From NCBI GenBank assembly GCA_020860515.1, contig JAJBUG010000027.1, positions 19,761 through 83,760 of the forward strand: 64,000 nt of DNA, given 5' to 3'. The first letter of the stretch is position 1. Each line of letters begins with the position of its first letter. Shown in pieces: positions 1 through 7,123 of the stretch. A program made the translations under genes and the position numbers. This DNA is from Bacteroidales bacterium. GTDB lineage: Bacteria > Bacteroidota > Bacteroidia > Bacteroidales > Muribaculaceae. The notes beneath the pieces were generated by a model that was not told the origin of the DNA, ran no database searches, and worked only from the letters and a program-made list of their open reading frames with translations.

Positions 1-2014
1 TCGGTGTTACCATCGTGCTCATTGATGAGCCATAGAGATAGGTGGAAATGTTGGAGTTACCTACTTGTCCATAACCAAGGCGAACTTTCAGGTTGTTGAG
101 CCAGCTGAGATCTTGCAAGAAGTGTTCTTGGTTGGCGCGCCATGCCAGAGCCACTGAGGGGAAATAGCCCCACTTGTGGTTGCTGCCGAATTTCGAGCTG
201 CCATCAGCACGCAGGGTAGCGGTGAGCAGATAGCGGCTGTCGAATGCGTAGTTCAAGCGTCCGAAGAATGATGCTTGGCTCTGCGAATCCGCCCAACCCG
301 AGTTGCTTACGAAGTCGCCATCTTCGGTCATGATGAAGATGTCGTCGGTGGTGAAGTTTTTCTTGATAAGGCTGGTGCCGTTCCAAGATGACTTTGAAGC
401 CTCGAAGCCGACCATCATGGTCACATCATGCTTCTTGGCAAAGGTCTGGTGATAGGTGATATAATCCTTCTGCATCCAGTACCATGAATGGTCTTCGCGG
501 TGCATCATTTGGTTGATGTCGTTGCTTACTTGGCCGAACTGGTAGCGGGGGATATAAGCCTTGTTTTGGTTCTGTGAGGCATCGAATGCGTACTCGGCGC
601 GGAACTTGAAGTATTTCAAGAAGTCGGCCTCAGCGTAGAAGTTACCCATGATGCGTTGGCGCAGGAGCTTGTTATTGGTCTGCAGGGCTAAGGCTACGGG
701 ATTCCAGGTAGATGAGCCGTTCACGGTCTCAGGACCAGCCCAGTTGCCGTCGTAGTCGCGCACGGGCACTGATGGCTGCATGGTGATAGCTTGCATGATC
801 ACACCGTCGCTACCGTCCTGGCGGGTAATGGTTTCATCAGTGCGGGTGTAAGCGAGGCTGCCGCCCACCTTGAGGAATGAGAAGAGCTGATTATCGATGT
901 TGAAGCGAGTATTGAAGCGGTTGAAGTCGGATCCAATGATGATACCTTCCTGGTCCATATAGCCAGCCGACATCGCATATTGTGTCTTGTCGTTGCCGCC
1001 AGTCATGCTCACTTGGTGGCTTTGCATAAAGGCTGTGCGGAAGATCTCATCTTGCCAGTCGGTGCCGTTGCCAAGGAGCGATGGGTCGCTGTAAGTGGTG
1101 TCGAAGTTTGATGAATTGAGGATGCCTTCGTCGTAGAGGCCCTTTTGATAGGTAGCATATTCGCGCAGGTCCATCATGTCGAGCTTTTTGGCCACTGTCT
1201 GCCAAGCTACATAGCCATCGTAGGTGATGCTGCTGTGGCCAGCACTACCGCGGCGAGTAGTGACCAGCACAACGCCGTTGGCGCCCGCTGCACCGTAGAT
1301 GGCGCAGGCCGAAGCGTCCTTCAGCACGTCGATGCTTACAATATCGCTCGGTGCGATGGCAGCCAAGGGGTTGACTGTGGTCTGGCCGTTTGAGCCTCCC
1401 ATCCAGTCGAAACCGCCGATATCATTGTTGCCGCTGCTCATCGGCACACCGTCAATCACATAAAGAGGTTCGTTGGAGTTGTTGATAGAGCTTGCACCGC
1501 GGATGCGCACCGAGGTGGCTCCGCCAGGAGCGCCCGAGTTCTGGGTTACTTGCACACCGGCTACCTTGCCTTGGAGCATCTGGTCGGCATTGGTGACGAT
1601 GGTTTTGCGCATTTGCTCTTCGGAGAGCGAGGCCACTGAGCCAGTGATGTCGCTCTTGCGCTGAGTGCCATAACCCACGACTACTACTTCATCGAGGGCT
1701 TGGGTGTCGTCGGAGAGTTTGACTTCGATATGGGTGCGCCCATTGAGTGCTACTTCTTCGGTCTTAGTGCCTACGTAAGAAATCACAAGGGTCGCCTTGG
1801 GTGAGGTGACTTTGATGGAGAAATTGCCATCAATATCAGTGTTCACGCCAGCTTTTTGGCCCTTTTCGATAACAGAGGCTCCGATTACATCGTCGCCCAG
1901 GTTATCAGTGACATGGCCAGTGACTGTGGTCGTTTGTGCGGCAAGGCTCAGTGTCGCTATCGCAAACAGCGTCAGCAAGAAGGTCCTTAGCTGCATACAG
2001 CTTTTAGTTTTCAT
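1..2014 (-). CDS. SusC/RagA-like TonB-dependent outer-membrane receptor (3' end outside window)
   Basis: About 671 codons are visible, from the ATG at 2014 to the window edge; the beta-barrel C-terminus is missing. The protein starts with a signal peptide (MKTKSCMQLRTFLLTLFAIA, cleavage after LAAQ), then a carboxypeptidase-regulatory-like domain (VTGHVTDNLGDDVIGASV), the SusC hinge DEVVVVGYGTQRKSD, and a TonB plug with YVIDGVP and ISSIDVLKDAS-like motifs. Members of this family import glycans or other large nutrients across the outer membrane with a SusD-like lipoprotein. A SusD partner would be expected beyond the left edge. The start fits a TAACTTTG box 107-114 bases upstream. The substrate cannot be told from this part; the next gene inside the window is not a recognisable polysaccharide enzyme. 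Confidence 0.93.
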   Translation of the reverse strand, partial: MKTKSCMQLRTFLLTLFAIATLSLAAQTTTVTGHVTDNLGDDVIGASVIEKGQKAGVNTDIDGNFSIKVTSPKATLVISYVGTKTEEVALNGRTHIEVKLSDDTQALDEVVVVGYGTQRKSDITGSVASLSEEQMRKTIVTNADQMLQGKVAGVQVTQNSGAPGGATSVRIRGASSINNSNEPLYVIDGVPMSSGNNDIGGFDWMGGSNGQTTVNPLAAIAPSDIVSIDVLKDASACAIYGAAGANGVVLVTTRRGSAGHSSITYDGYVAWQTVAKKLDMMDLREYATYQKGLYDEGILNSSNFDTTYSDPSLLGNGTDWQDEIFRTAFMQSHQVSMTGGNDKTQYAMSAGYMDQEGIIIGSDFNRFNTRFNIDNQLFSFLKVGGSLAYTRTDETITRQDGSDGVIMQAITMQPSVPVRDYDGNWAGPETVNGSSTWNPVALALQTNNKLLRQRIMGNFYAEADFLKYFKFRAEYAFDASQNQNKAYIPRYQFGQVSNDINQMMHREDHSWYWMQKDYITYHQTFAKKHDVTMMVGFEASKSSWNGTSLIKKNFTTDDIFIMTEDGDFVSNSGWADSQSQASFFGRLNYAFDSRYLLTATLRADGSSKFGSNHKWGYFPSVALAWRANQEHFLQDLSWLNNLKVRLGYGQVGNSNISTYLYGSSMSTMVTP

Positions 2015-2120
2015 GCACTGTGGTTTGATGTTGGTTTATTATTTTAGATTAGTTGTTGCTAAGCAAGAGTTTAAGCGGTTAGTTTCGTCCAGACAGAAAG
2101 TTCTCATGGATTCTACACTG

Positions 2121-2128
2121 CAAAGTTA
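2121..2128 (-). promoter_or_regulatory. -7 box for the SusC-like gene
   Basis: On the minus strand this reads TAACTTTG, the Bacteroidetes -7 consensus TAnnTTTG, and leads into the receptor gene after a leader of about 100 nt. Confidence 0.55.
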
Positions 2129-2270
2129 CTACTTTAATCAAAGTAAAAATAATACTTTTTTATCAGTCTTTTGTAAAATCTGATAAAATCGTAACTTTAA
2201 CATTTCCTCCTTAATTTAGCAAAAATCCAAATTTCCCCGGCTTGGCTTATGTATTTTGAGGATACTGGGT

Positions 2271-3374
2271 CTATTTTGAATTGTATTTACGTTTGGATTT
2301 AAGACCTACCATGTTTTTAAGGACTTTGAGAATGACCTCTTTATTTGTATAGCCATCCAAAGGCTTTCCTGCCAAGCGTCTATCTACTTTGATTTTTGCT
2401 CGCGTCATTGCCTCGTCCGTCTCTTTTAATGATTTCACTCTATTTTTTAGATCGGCAATTTCATCTGAAATAGGCGGCACCATCTCCGGCAATGGCAAAA
2501 TGTCGAACTCTTCGTTAACAAAATTATGTTTCTCCCATTTTTTAGCCTCCTTTACAGGAATATATTCCTTGTCAACGAAATAAATCTCCAAGTGAGTATC
2601 TACGAAAAATGGTTCATCGTAAGGATTGAACTGAAACATATTTCGTCCCCGTCCTCGGCTCTCCACATCACAGTATAAAATTTCAAGGTCTCTGATGCTA
2701 AGAGTATCGGATGTGATGTTGCGAAAGTCAAAGGTCAACTTAAATTTGTCAAATTCCATTGAATTGCGACGATTCCACCAATCTTCACCTTCATCTTCAA
2801 AGACATTAACCGAGGGGCGAAACAATGTGGATAGGCCAGGAATAAATTTCCTGCTGGTTGTGTCCACCATCGCATTTGTCATAAAGCTGATATGGTCGCC
2901 ATTTTTATGCCAAATCTGCACTGGGCTGTATTTGCCATGTATTGTGTCGGATAGCACCTCGGCATTCAGCATCTTCTGAGGGATTGGCACCGGATTGATC
3001 AGCCCAATCCAATCGGACCATGAAAAGTGTTGGTTAAACTTATCACTTACGCTATCCCTACCATCTTTGTTTTTAAACTGGTAATATGATTCTGTTGATA
3101 AGATTCTGGGCCAGTTCCAGCCTTTGTAGTGAGCCTTTGCGCTTGTAGGCAGCATAAAGTCGATCCATTTTTCACGAAAGAGCAATGCCGTGTCGGTATA
3201 AGTATAGAGGGTTGAGTAGTCTCGTACGTAGGCCAAGATATGCAACATTCTCTTTTCTTTAGCATTGACCACAACCTCGTTGAGTTGGATAGAATCTTTC
3301 CACTGAGGGCCGCTATGCATTGAGAGTGCTATCAATACAGCTGTGATCAATAAAAAGATTCTTTTTCCTTTCAT
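2271..3374 (-). CDS. exported protein of unknown function
   Basis: This 367-residue protein has an N-terminal hydrophobic signal (MKGKRIFLLITAVLIALSMH) and no lipobox. Right after it comes QLNEVVVNAKEKR, which resembles the hinge that follows carboxypeptidase-regulatory-like domains in Bacteroidetes surface proteins. The middle is rich in aromatic residues (YKGWNWPRIL, FSWSDWIGLI). The last 100 residues are charged and partly coiled-coil-like (DLKNRVKSLKETDEAMTRAK). I recognise no catalytic motif. It is transcribed alone, from a TAAATTTG box at 3406-3413. It is probably periplasmic or outer-membrane associated; the role is unknown. Confidence 0.8.
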   Translation of the reverse strand: MKGKRIFLLITAVLIALSMHSGPQWKDSIQLNEVVVNAKEKRMLHILAYVRDYSTLYTYTDTALLFREKWIDFMLPTSAKAHYKGWNWPRILSTESYYQFKNKDGRDSVSDKFNQHFSWSDWIGLINPVPIPQKMLNAEVLSDTIHGKYSPVQIWHKNGDHISFMTNAMVDTTSRKFIPGLSTLFRPSVNVFEDEGEDWWNRRNSMEFDKFKLTFDFRNITSDTLSIRDLEILYCDVESRGRGRNMFQFNPYDEPFFVDTHLEIYFVDKEYIPVKEAKKWEKHNFVNEEFDILPLPEMVPPISDEIADLKNRVKSLKETDEAMTRAKIKVDRRLAGKPLDGYTNKEVILKVLKNMVGLKSKRKYNSK

Positions 3375-3405
3375 ATCAAATCCAATAGATTATAAAATTT
3401 TTGTA

Positions 3406-3413
3406 CAAATTTA
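3406..3413 (-). promoter_or_regulatory. -7 box for the 2271-3374 gene
   Basis: The minus strand reads TAAATTTG, matching TAnnTTTG, 32 bases before the start codon. Confidence 0.5.
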
Positions 3414-3607
3414 CGCAATAACTATATAACCAATTCTTTATAATCTCTAAAAATACTTAATAAATATTCAAATACCCCAAAGAGAAACTACTAATTGGTG
3501 AAGTTCCAACCTTACCAAACAATATGGCCTTTGCCTCATCGGCGGTGTAGATTTCTATAACAAGAAAATTTGTGTTCACTTTTTTTGTGAATCTAAAAAT
3601 TTTTCTT

Positions 3608-3615
3608 TACCTTTG
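3608..3615 (+). promoter_or_regulatory. -7 box for the higB-remnant/higA unit
   Basis: TACCTTTG matches TAnnTTTG and lies 17 bases before the ATG of the toxin remnant, so the unit may still be transcribed. Confidence 0.5.
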
Positions 3616-3632
3616 CTGTTAAAATTGTGAAT

Positions 3633-3758
3633 ATGAACATATTCTTTGATCAACAATATTTGGCTGACTTGTATCAGACAGGAGATGGCGGTAAAAAACA
3701 TCGCTTTCAGCCTCAGATTGTCAAGAAGTATATTCAAATTATTGATCTGATTAAATAA
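3633..3758 (+). pseudogene. higB: truncated HigB-type toxin (N-terminal 41 residues)
   Basis: The reading frame starts MNIFFDQQYLADLYQTGDGG and continues KKHRFQPQIVKKYIQIIDLI before stopping. The stretch KHRFQPQIVKKY is typical of the first half of RelE/HigB-like mRNA interferases of Bacteroidales. Family members run to about 100 residues, so the second half, with the catalytic basic residues and the last beta strands, is missing. It lies 8 bases before the antitoxin gene in the usual toxin-first HigBA order and keeps a promoter. The frame is open to its stop, so the loss looks like a clean 3' deletion rather than scattered mutation. It should not be an active nuclease. Confidence 0.75.
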
Positions 3759-3766
3759 TTAGAATT

Positions 3767-4102
3767 ATGGATACTAAGAATAGAATATCTGCAAACAAAC
3801 TTAATTCATATATCCCCACTCATCCGGGGGAGATTCTAAAGGATGAGATTGAATTTAGGGGAATTTCTCAGCGTCAATTGGCTGAGGATATGGGAATGCG
3901 TTATACTGTATTGAATGAAATTCTTAATGCACATCGTCCATTAACAGAAAAGACAGCTCTTATGTTCGAAGCAGCTTTAGGTGTTGAAGCAGAACCCCTG
4001 CTTCGTCTTCAATCCACTTACAACTTACAGACTATTCGCAAAGACAGCTCCTTTATGGCTCAAATAGCCAAAATCCGTCGCATCGCCGCAGCCGTGCTAT
4101 AA
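3767..4102 (+). CDS. higA: HigA-family antitoxin (XRE helix-turn-helix)
   Basis: This 111-residue DNA-binding protein carries the HigA/VapI signature THPGEILKDEIEFRGISQRQ followed by a helix-turn-helix (QLAEDMGMRYTVLNEILNAHRPLT) at about residues 18-75. HigA proteins bind and neutralise HigB and repress their own operon. Here the toxin upstream is a 41-residue stub, so HigA is effectively an orphan. It may still repress its own promoter, or cross-neutralise a toxin elsewhere. The start at 3767 is the first ATG after the stub. Confidence 0.9.
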   Translation: MDTKNRISANKLNSYIPTHPGEILKDEIEFRGISQRQLAEDMGMRYTVLNEILNAHRPLTEKTALMFEAALGVEAEPLLRLQSTYNLQTIRKDSSFMAQIAKIRRIAAAVL

Positions 4103-4106
4103 AAAA

Positions 4107-4142
4107 CAATGAGACAAACAAATCAGGTTGTTTATCTCATTG
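4107..4142. terminator. terminator hairpin after higA
   Basis: CAATGAGACAAACAA and TTGTTTATCTCATTG form a 15-bp stem with one G-T pair, preceded by A6 on the plus strand, so it is a better terminator for minus-strand transcription. About 95 bases from here to 4201 resemble 14641-14735, the terminator and last codons of the DUF2795-type gene. Confidence 0.6.
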
Positions 4143-4171
4143 GTTTATAGAGGTTTATTGATTTTGATAGA

Positions 4172-4201
4172 TTAGTATTCTTCTTCGTAGAAGAAGAAAT
4201 T
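4172..4201 (-). pseudogene. 3'-terminal remnant of a DUF2795-type gene
   Basis: Read on the minus strand, these 30 bases encode NFFFYEEEY and a stop. This matches the end of the intact gene at 14706 (DFFFDEEEY). An in-frame stop lies four codons further upstream, so only the tail is left. The homologous terminator follows at 4107-4142, which makes chance similarity unlikely. Confidence 0.55.
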
Positions 4202-4291
4202 AGCCCTTACTCTTCAAGTATTTAGTTTTAAACCTGTCGTTTAGGGGAAACCTATTTGGAACTGAAACGCTGTAAAACGCAGTGGGGATAC

Positions 4292-4753
4292 TTACATCTC
4301 ATCAAACGATAGAGTACCTTTATTGATTGCCTTGGCTAATTGCAGTTTCATTTCTTCGGTTATATCTGTGCCATCTATGAAATGATGCAACCACTCAATG
4401 AAGAAATTAGTGTCAATATTACCAGCTGCCAAATGGTAGATTATCGCCTCGGCATACTTCATCAATGTGGAGGCTTTCCAATAGTGTTCATTCCGATACA
4501 AGAAGTAAGCCCCAAGCGTTAAGGCGATTCGCTTGTTTCCATCGTTGAAATAATGACCAGTACAGAAGCGTGACATTAAGAACGACAACTTATCCACGAA
4601 TGTGGGATAATAAAGGTCATTTTGGACGAAATCCAACACTGACCTAATATTGCCCTCGTCACGTACACCCGAGAAGCCTCCACCGCTATGGTGGATTGTC
4701 TTGGCATACACATCTAATACCTCCTCATAGGTAGGATATCGCACCTCATTCAT
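4292..4753 (-). CDS. Doc/Fic-family protein (death-on-curing type toxin)
   Basis: This 153-residue protein has the Doc core motif GHYFNDGNKRIAL at about residues 67-79, which matches HxFx[ND][AG]NKR. Doc proteins phosphorylate elongation factor Tu, while canonical Fic proteins AMPylate targets; the K in NKR places this one with Doc. Its start overlaps the end of the upstream helix-turn-helix gene by 8 bases, so translation is probably coupled. No Phd-like antitoxin is next to it, so the upstream DNA-binding protein is the obvious candidate for regulator or antitoxin. All core residues are present, so it is likely active. Confidence 0.87.
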   Translation of the reverse strand: MNEVRYPTYEEVLDVYAKTIHHSGGGFSGVRDEGNIRSVLDFVQNDLYYPTFVDKLSFLMSRFCTGHYFNDGNKRIALTLGAYFLYRNEHYWKASTLMKYAEAIIYHLAAGNIDTNFFIEWLHHFIDGTDITEEMKLQLAKAINKGTLSFDEM

Positions 4754-5762
4754 CTTCTGCCTGCTTTAGTCTGCGTAAAACATCTTGATTGTCGGCCAAT
4801 ATCTTATCGAAGTCAACCGATTGTTCACCTAAGAACTTTTCAAAATCCTCGGGCGACATAGGCTCGAGATACTCTTTTATGTTGTTATGAAGCACCTCTC
4901 TGAGGCTTAGGTCTCGCGACGCCATCTTCGTCCGCGCATCATGTAGGAATGGCTCCATCATTGGAGTCTCTGCTATCTGTTGAACTATTTCTTCGACTTC
5001 CTTTTGCTCTAACTGTCTGTTGCCCTCTGTGGCTCGTTTTGTTATCTCCTTGCCTATCGTTACCTCAAAGGAAGAGATAACCCGAAGCACCTCAGCATAT
5101 AGCGTAGCCTTTACATTATCCGATGACTTCAATTTTAATAGTTCTCGATACTCTTTGGCCTTCTCCTTAAAGACAGCCTTGTAAATCATATCGGTGACTT
5201 GAGCGTACTTGTAAGTGGAATGACCCACTACATAACGCCCTACTGCCTCGGTAAAGACCTTGCGGTAATTAGTCTCTTGGATAGCGGCTCCAAGATACTC
5301 TTCATCCCTGCGGTTAATGTACTTAGTGCCTCCTCCTGCCTTTTCATTGATGGTAGAGATTACAATATCGAGTATTAGGTTTCTTAACTTACGTGCTGGC
5401 TCACTCTCCACCAAGAGCATACCAAGGTTGAGGAATGAACGGAAATTGAAGAGGCTTAATCGTTGAGCTTTGTTTCCGACATTTATGTCGGAAACAAATT
5501 GTAACTTAAACTCTTTCAGACGTTTACCCCGACATAAAAAGTATCCGTTATGAGTAAGTTCGTCTTCGTTTTCTTCAATACAACGTTCAATGGTGCGTAC
5601 ATCCACTTGGTAGAAATCCGCAACCATCTGTTTGGTGTAACGAAACTCCCCTTCAAAAAATAACCCCTTGAATCCAAGCCTCTCTTGGATTGCTTCGACC
5701 GCAAAACGATTATTCAAAACATTCTGGCGGTCGATATTGGATGTGGTTAAATTACTAGCCAT
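4746..5762 (-). CDS. helix-turn-helix protein paired with the Doc-type toxin
   Basis: The protein has 338 residues from the chosen ATG at 5762. An ATG eight codons upstream (5786) lies within or before the likely transcription start, because the TAACTTTG box is at 5784-5791. At about residues 38-60 there is a helix-turn-helix-like segment, YTKQMVADFYQVDVRTIERC, followed by ENEDELTHNGYFLCRGKRL. The C-terminal half is helical and acidic and ends QDVLRRLKQAEDE. I know the arrangement of such a DNA-binding protein before a death-on-curing protein, but cannot name a curated family. It probably represses the operon and may neutralise the toxin. A perfect 30-bp palindrome lies inside the gene (5469-5498). 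Confidence 0.8.
   Translation of the reverse strand: MASNLTTSNIDRQNVLNNRFAVEAIQERLGFKGLFFEGEFRYTKQMVADFYQVDVRTIERCIEENEDELTHNGYFLCRGKRLKEFKLQFVSDINVGNKAQRLSLFNFRSFLNLGMLLVESEPARKLRNLILDIVISTINEKAGGGTKYINRRDEEYLGAAIQETNYRKVFTEAVGRYVVGHSTYKYAQVTDMIYKAVFKEKAKEYRELLKLKSSDNVKATLYAEVLRVISSFEVTIGKEITKRATEGNRQLEQKEVEEIVQQIAETPMMEPFLHDARTKMASRDLSLREVLHNNIKEYLEPMSPEDFEKFLGEQSVDFDKILADNQDVLRRLKQAEDE
5469..5498. repeat. perfect 30-bp palindrome inside the helix-turn-helix gene
   Basis: TTTGTTTCCGACAT, a 2-base centre, and the exact reverse complement. It encodes VSDINVGN in the gene. The core CCGACAT..ATGTCGG is the same as in the two palindromes upstream, and the flank GTTACAATTTG (minus strand) is shared with the 5905 copy. 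Confidence 0.85.
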
Positions 5763-5783
5763 ATAATTTTTTGGTATTTTCTG

Positions 5784-5791
5784 CAAAGTTA
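5784..5791 (-). promoter_or_regulatory. -7 box that decides the start of the helix-turn-helix gene
   Basis: The minus strand reads TAACTTTG. Transcription would begin near 5777, downstream of the ATG at 5786, so the ATG at 5762 is the usable start. Confidence 0.6.
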
Positions 5792-5904
5792 CGAAAAAAA
5801 TCTGTACCCTCCCCGAACTTAAAGAATTTTCTTACAACTTCCTAATGACCGTCAGCGGAAGAGGACAACCTATATAATCCATTGCTGTTTTATCTTTAAA
5901 GTTT

Positions 5905-5930
5905 TGCTCCCGACATAAATGTCGGGAGCA
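5905..5930. repeat. perfect 26-bp palindrome upstream of the Doc operon (copy 1)
   Basis: TGCTCCCGACAT, a 2-base centre, then the exact reverse complement. It has the same core as 5469-5498 and 5994-6019, but different outer arms that still pair. Confidence 0.85.
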
Positions 5931-5993
5931 AATTGTAACACAAATATTTTCAAGCACTTAAACCAACATAAAAATAAGGAAACCCAATTGTCA

Positions 5994-6019
5994 ACTTCCC
6001 GACATAAATGTCGGGAAGT
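5994..6019. repeat. perfect 26-bp palindrome upstream of the Doc operon (copy 2)
   Basis: ACTTCCCGACAT, a 2-base centre, then the exact reverse complement. Third copy of the CCGACAT..ATGTCGG core within 550 bases. Confidence 0.85.
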
Positions 6020-6086
6020 CATAACTAACTATTTGTTTTTCAAACCATTAACCCATCATAAAACTTATAAATTCATTCAACGCTCT

Positions 6087-6185
6087 CTACAACCTGCCGA
6101 AGGGCCAGCCGAGGCCGAAGCCGATGGAGTTGGCTGAGATGTTGCCGTTGTACTCCAAGCGTGGGCCCAAGCGGAAAATTTGAAA
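6087..6185 (-). pseudogene. C-terminal remnant of an outer-membrane beta-barrel gene
   Basis: The minus strand encodes FRLGPRLEYNGNISANSIGF, then GLGWPFGRL and a stop. The alternating hydrophobic pattern and final beta strand are those of a small porin-like outer-membrane protein. Upstream, the frame runs into AT-rich sequence with the promoter of the leader RNA, and no barrel strands can be read. Only about 32 codons are left, so the rest was deleted, perhaps when the RNA/lipoprotein unit was joined here. Confidence 0.6.
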
Positions 6186-6227
6186 TAAAATATTTTCAAA
6201 AAATGACCCTATGTGAAAAATAATTAG

Positions 6228-6235
6228 TACCTTTG
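6228..6235 (+). promoter_or_regulatory. -7 box of the first structured leader RNA
   Basis: TACCTTTG matches TAnnTTTG. The first hairpin of the RNA starts 12 bases downstream, so the RNA occupies the extreme 5' end of the transcript. Confidence 0.6.
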
Positions 6236-6247
6236 CACTACAAAACA

Positions 6248-6480
6248 AACCTACAGAGGTAGGTTGCAAACGAAAGGTGTTATTTTCTGAACTTCATAGT
6301 TTAAATCTCGCAAATTTGAATTAGTAACGGAGTGAAGATGATAGCACCATACTAGCTGTTTATAGGCTTCCGCAATGCGGACTATATAACAGTCTGGTGT
6401 GGAGTGCTATTGTTAATCTGTTACTAAGGCAATGCGAGAGCCTAAACTATGGATGAAGCAAGTACATACTCCACACCTTT
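6248..6480 (+). ncRNA. structured leader RNA, copy 1 (candidate cis-regulatory RNA)
   Basis: Not a family I recognise. From 5' to 3': a hairpin AACCTAC-AGAG-GTAGGTT (6248-6265); an outer stem AAAGGTGT 6273-6280 with ACACCTTT 6473-6480; CATAGTTTA 6295-6303 with TAAACTATG 6443-6451 and CTCGCA 6307-6312 with TGCGAG 6433-6438; TTAGTAAC 6321-6328 with GTTACTAA 6420-6427; ATAGCAC 6341-6347 with GTGCTAT 6404-6410; CTGTTTATAG 6356-6365 with 6382-6392; and a cap TCCGC/GCGGA 6369-6381. GGTGTGGAGT 6396-6405 can instead pair with ACTCCACACC 6468-6477, which excludes the outer stem. A second copy with the same conserved blocks is at 50440-50699 on the other strand. It ends 61 bases before a lipoprotein start, so I infer leader control of that gene. 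Confidence 0.7.
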
Positions 6481-6541
6481 CTAATCCCCTAAAGCTAACG
6501 TTTCATTCGGAGTATGAGGAACACCTAAAACAGTTTTCATA

Positions 6542-7036
6542 ATGAAACACAAACTTTTACATCTACAGTCACTGGTTGCTGTAGCTATGTGCGTTGTTAT
6601 GGCTATAGCTTTTACAAGCTGTGGCGATGATGACGATGAAGAACCAGCAACAGATATCGTTGGTACTTGGATCTGTACCCAAACGACCAATGATGAGAAT
6701 GGAGAGGATATGGGGTTTGCTATTGGCGATGGCTTCAAACTCTTTGCCTCTGGAAAAGCCTTTATCCTCTATGATGGGTATGCCTATGTAGAGGGGGTGG
6801 GAGAGGTAGCTGATCCCTCCGAAAGTCAATGGGATAAAGAGGAAGGTGATACCTGGAAACTCAGCGGCAACCAACTAACAGTAATGGAAAGCGATTTAGA
6901 CCGATATATCGGCACAATCGCAGTAAATGGTAATGAGCTTACTTTTACCTATAAGTATCAGAATTGGAACTACGATTCTGGCACAATGACCGAAGAGAGC
7001 AAAGAAACGTATGTCTCAAAATTCCAGAAAAAGTAA
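6542..7036 (+). CDS. lipoprotein with lipocalin-like domain
   Basis: This 164-residue protein has a lipoprotein signal (hydrophobic stretch VAVAMCVVMAIAFTSC, lipobox Cys at about residue 28) followed by an acidic linker (GDDDDEEPATD) typical of Bacteroidetes surface lipoproteins. The body starts DIVGTWICTQT and is a small all-beta domain of lipocalin-like type (the IVGTW start and KLSGNQLTV, GNELTFTYKY repeats are typical). Such proteins bind small ligands or are of unknown role. It follows the structured leader RNA and is closed by a terminator at 7062-7088. Confidence 0.85.
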   Translation: MKHKLLHLQSLVAVAMCVVMAIAFTSCGDDDDEEPATDIVGTWICTQTTNDENGEDMGFAIGDGFKLFASGKAFILYDGYAYVEGVGEVADPSESQWDKEEGDTWKLSGNQLTVMESDLDRYIGTIAVNGNELTFTYKYQNWNYDSGTMTEESKETYVSKFQKK

Positions 7037-7061
7037 GGAGAAGAAGAAATATCTCTACAAA

Positions 7062-7088
7062 TAACAGCGCTCATTATGGGCGCTGTTT
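7062..7088 (+). terminator. terminator after the lipocalin-like gene
   Basis: AACAGCGC and GCGCTGTT form an 8-bp stem with a short loop, followed by TTCCTCTTT. Confidence 0.75.
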
Positions 7089-7123
7089 CCTCTTTAATAT
7101 GATCTCAGACACAAACTTCTAAT

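Noticed and set aside
6295..6451. Structured element considered as an integron attC site or a retron RNA
   Set aside because: No integrase or reverse transcriptase gene is near, the attC core RYYYAAC/GTTRRRY is not met, and the same element occurs in leader position at a second locus.
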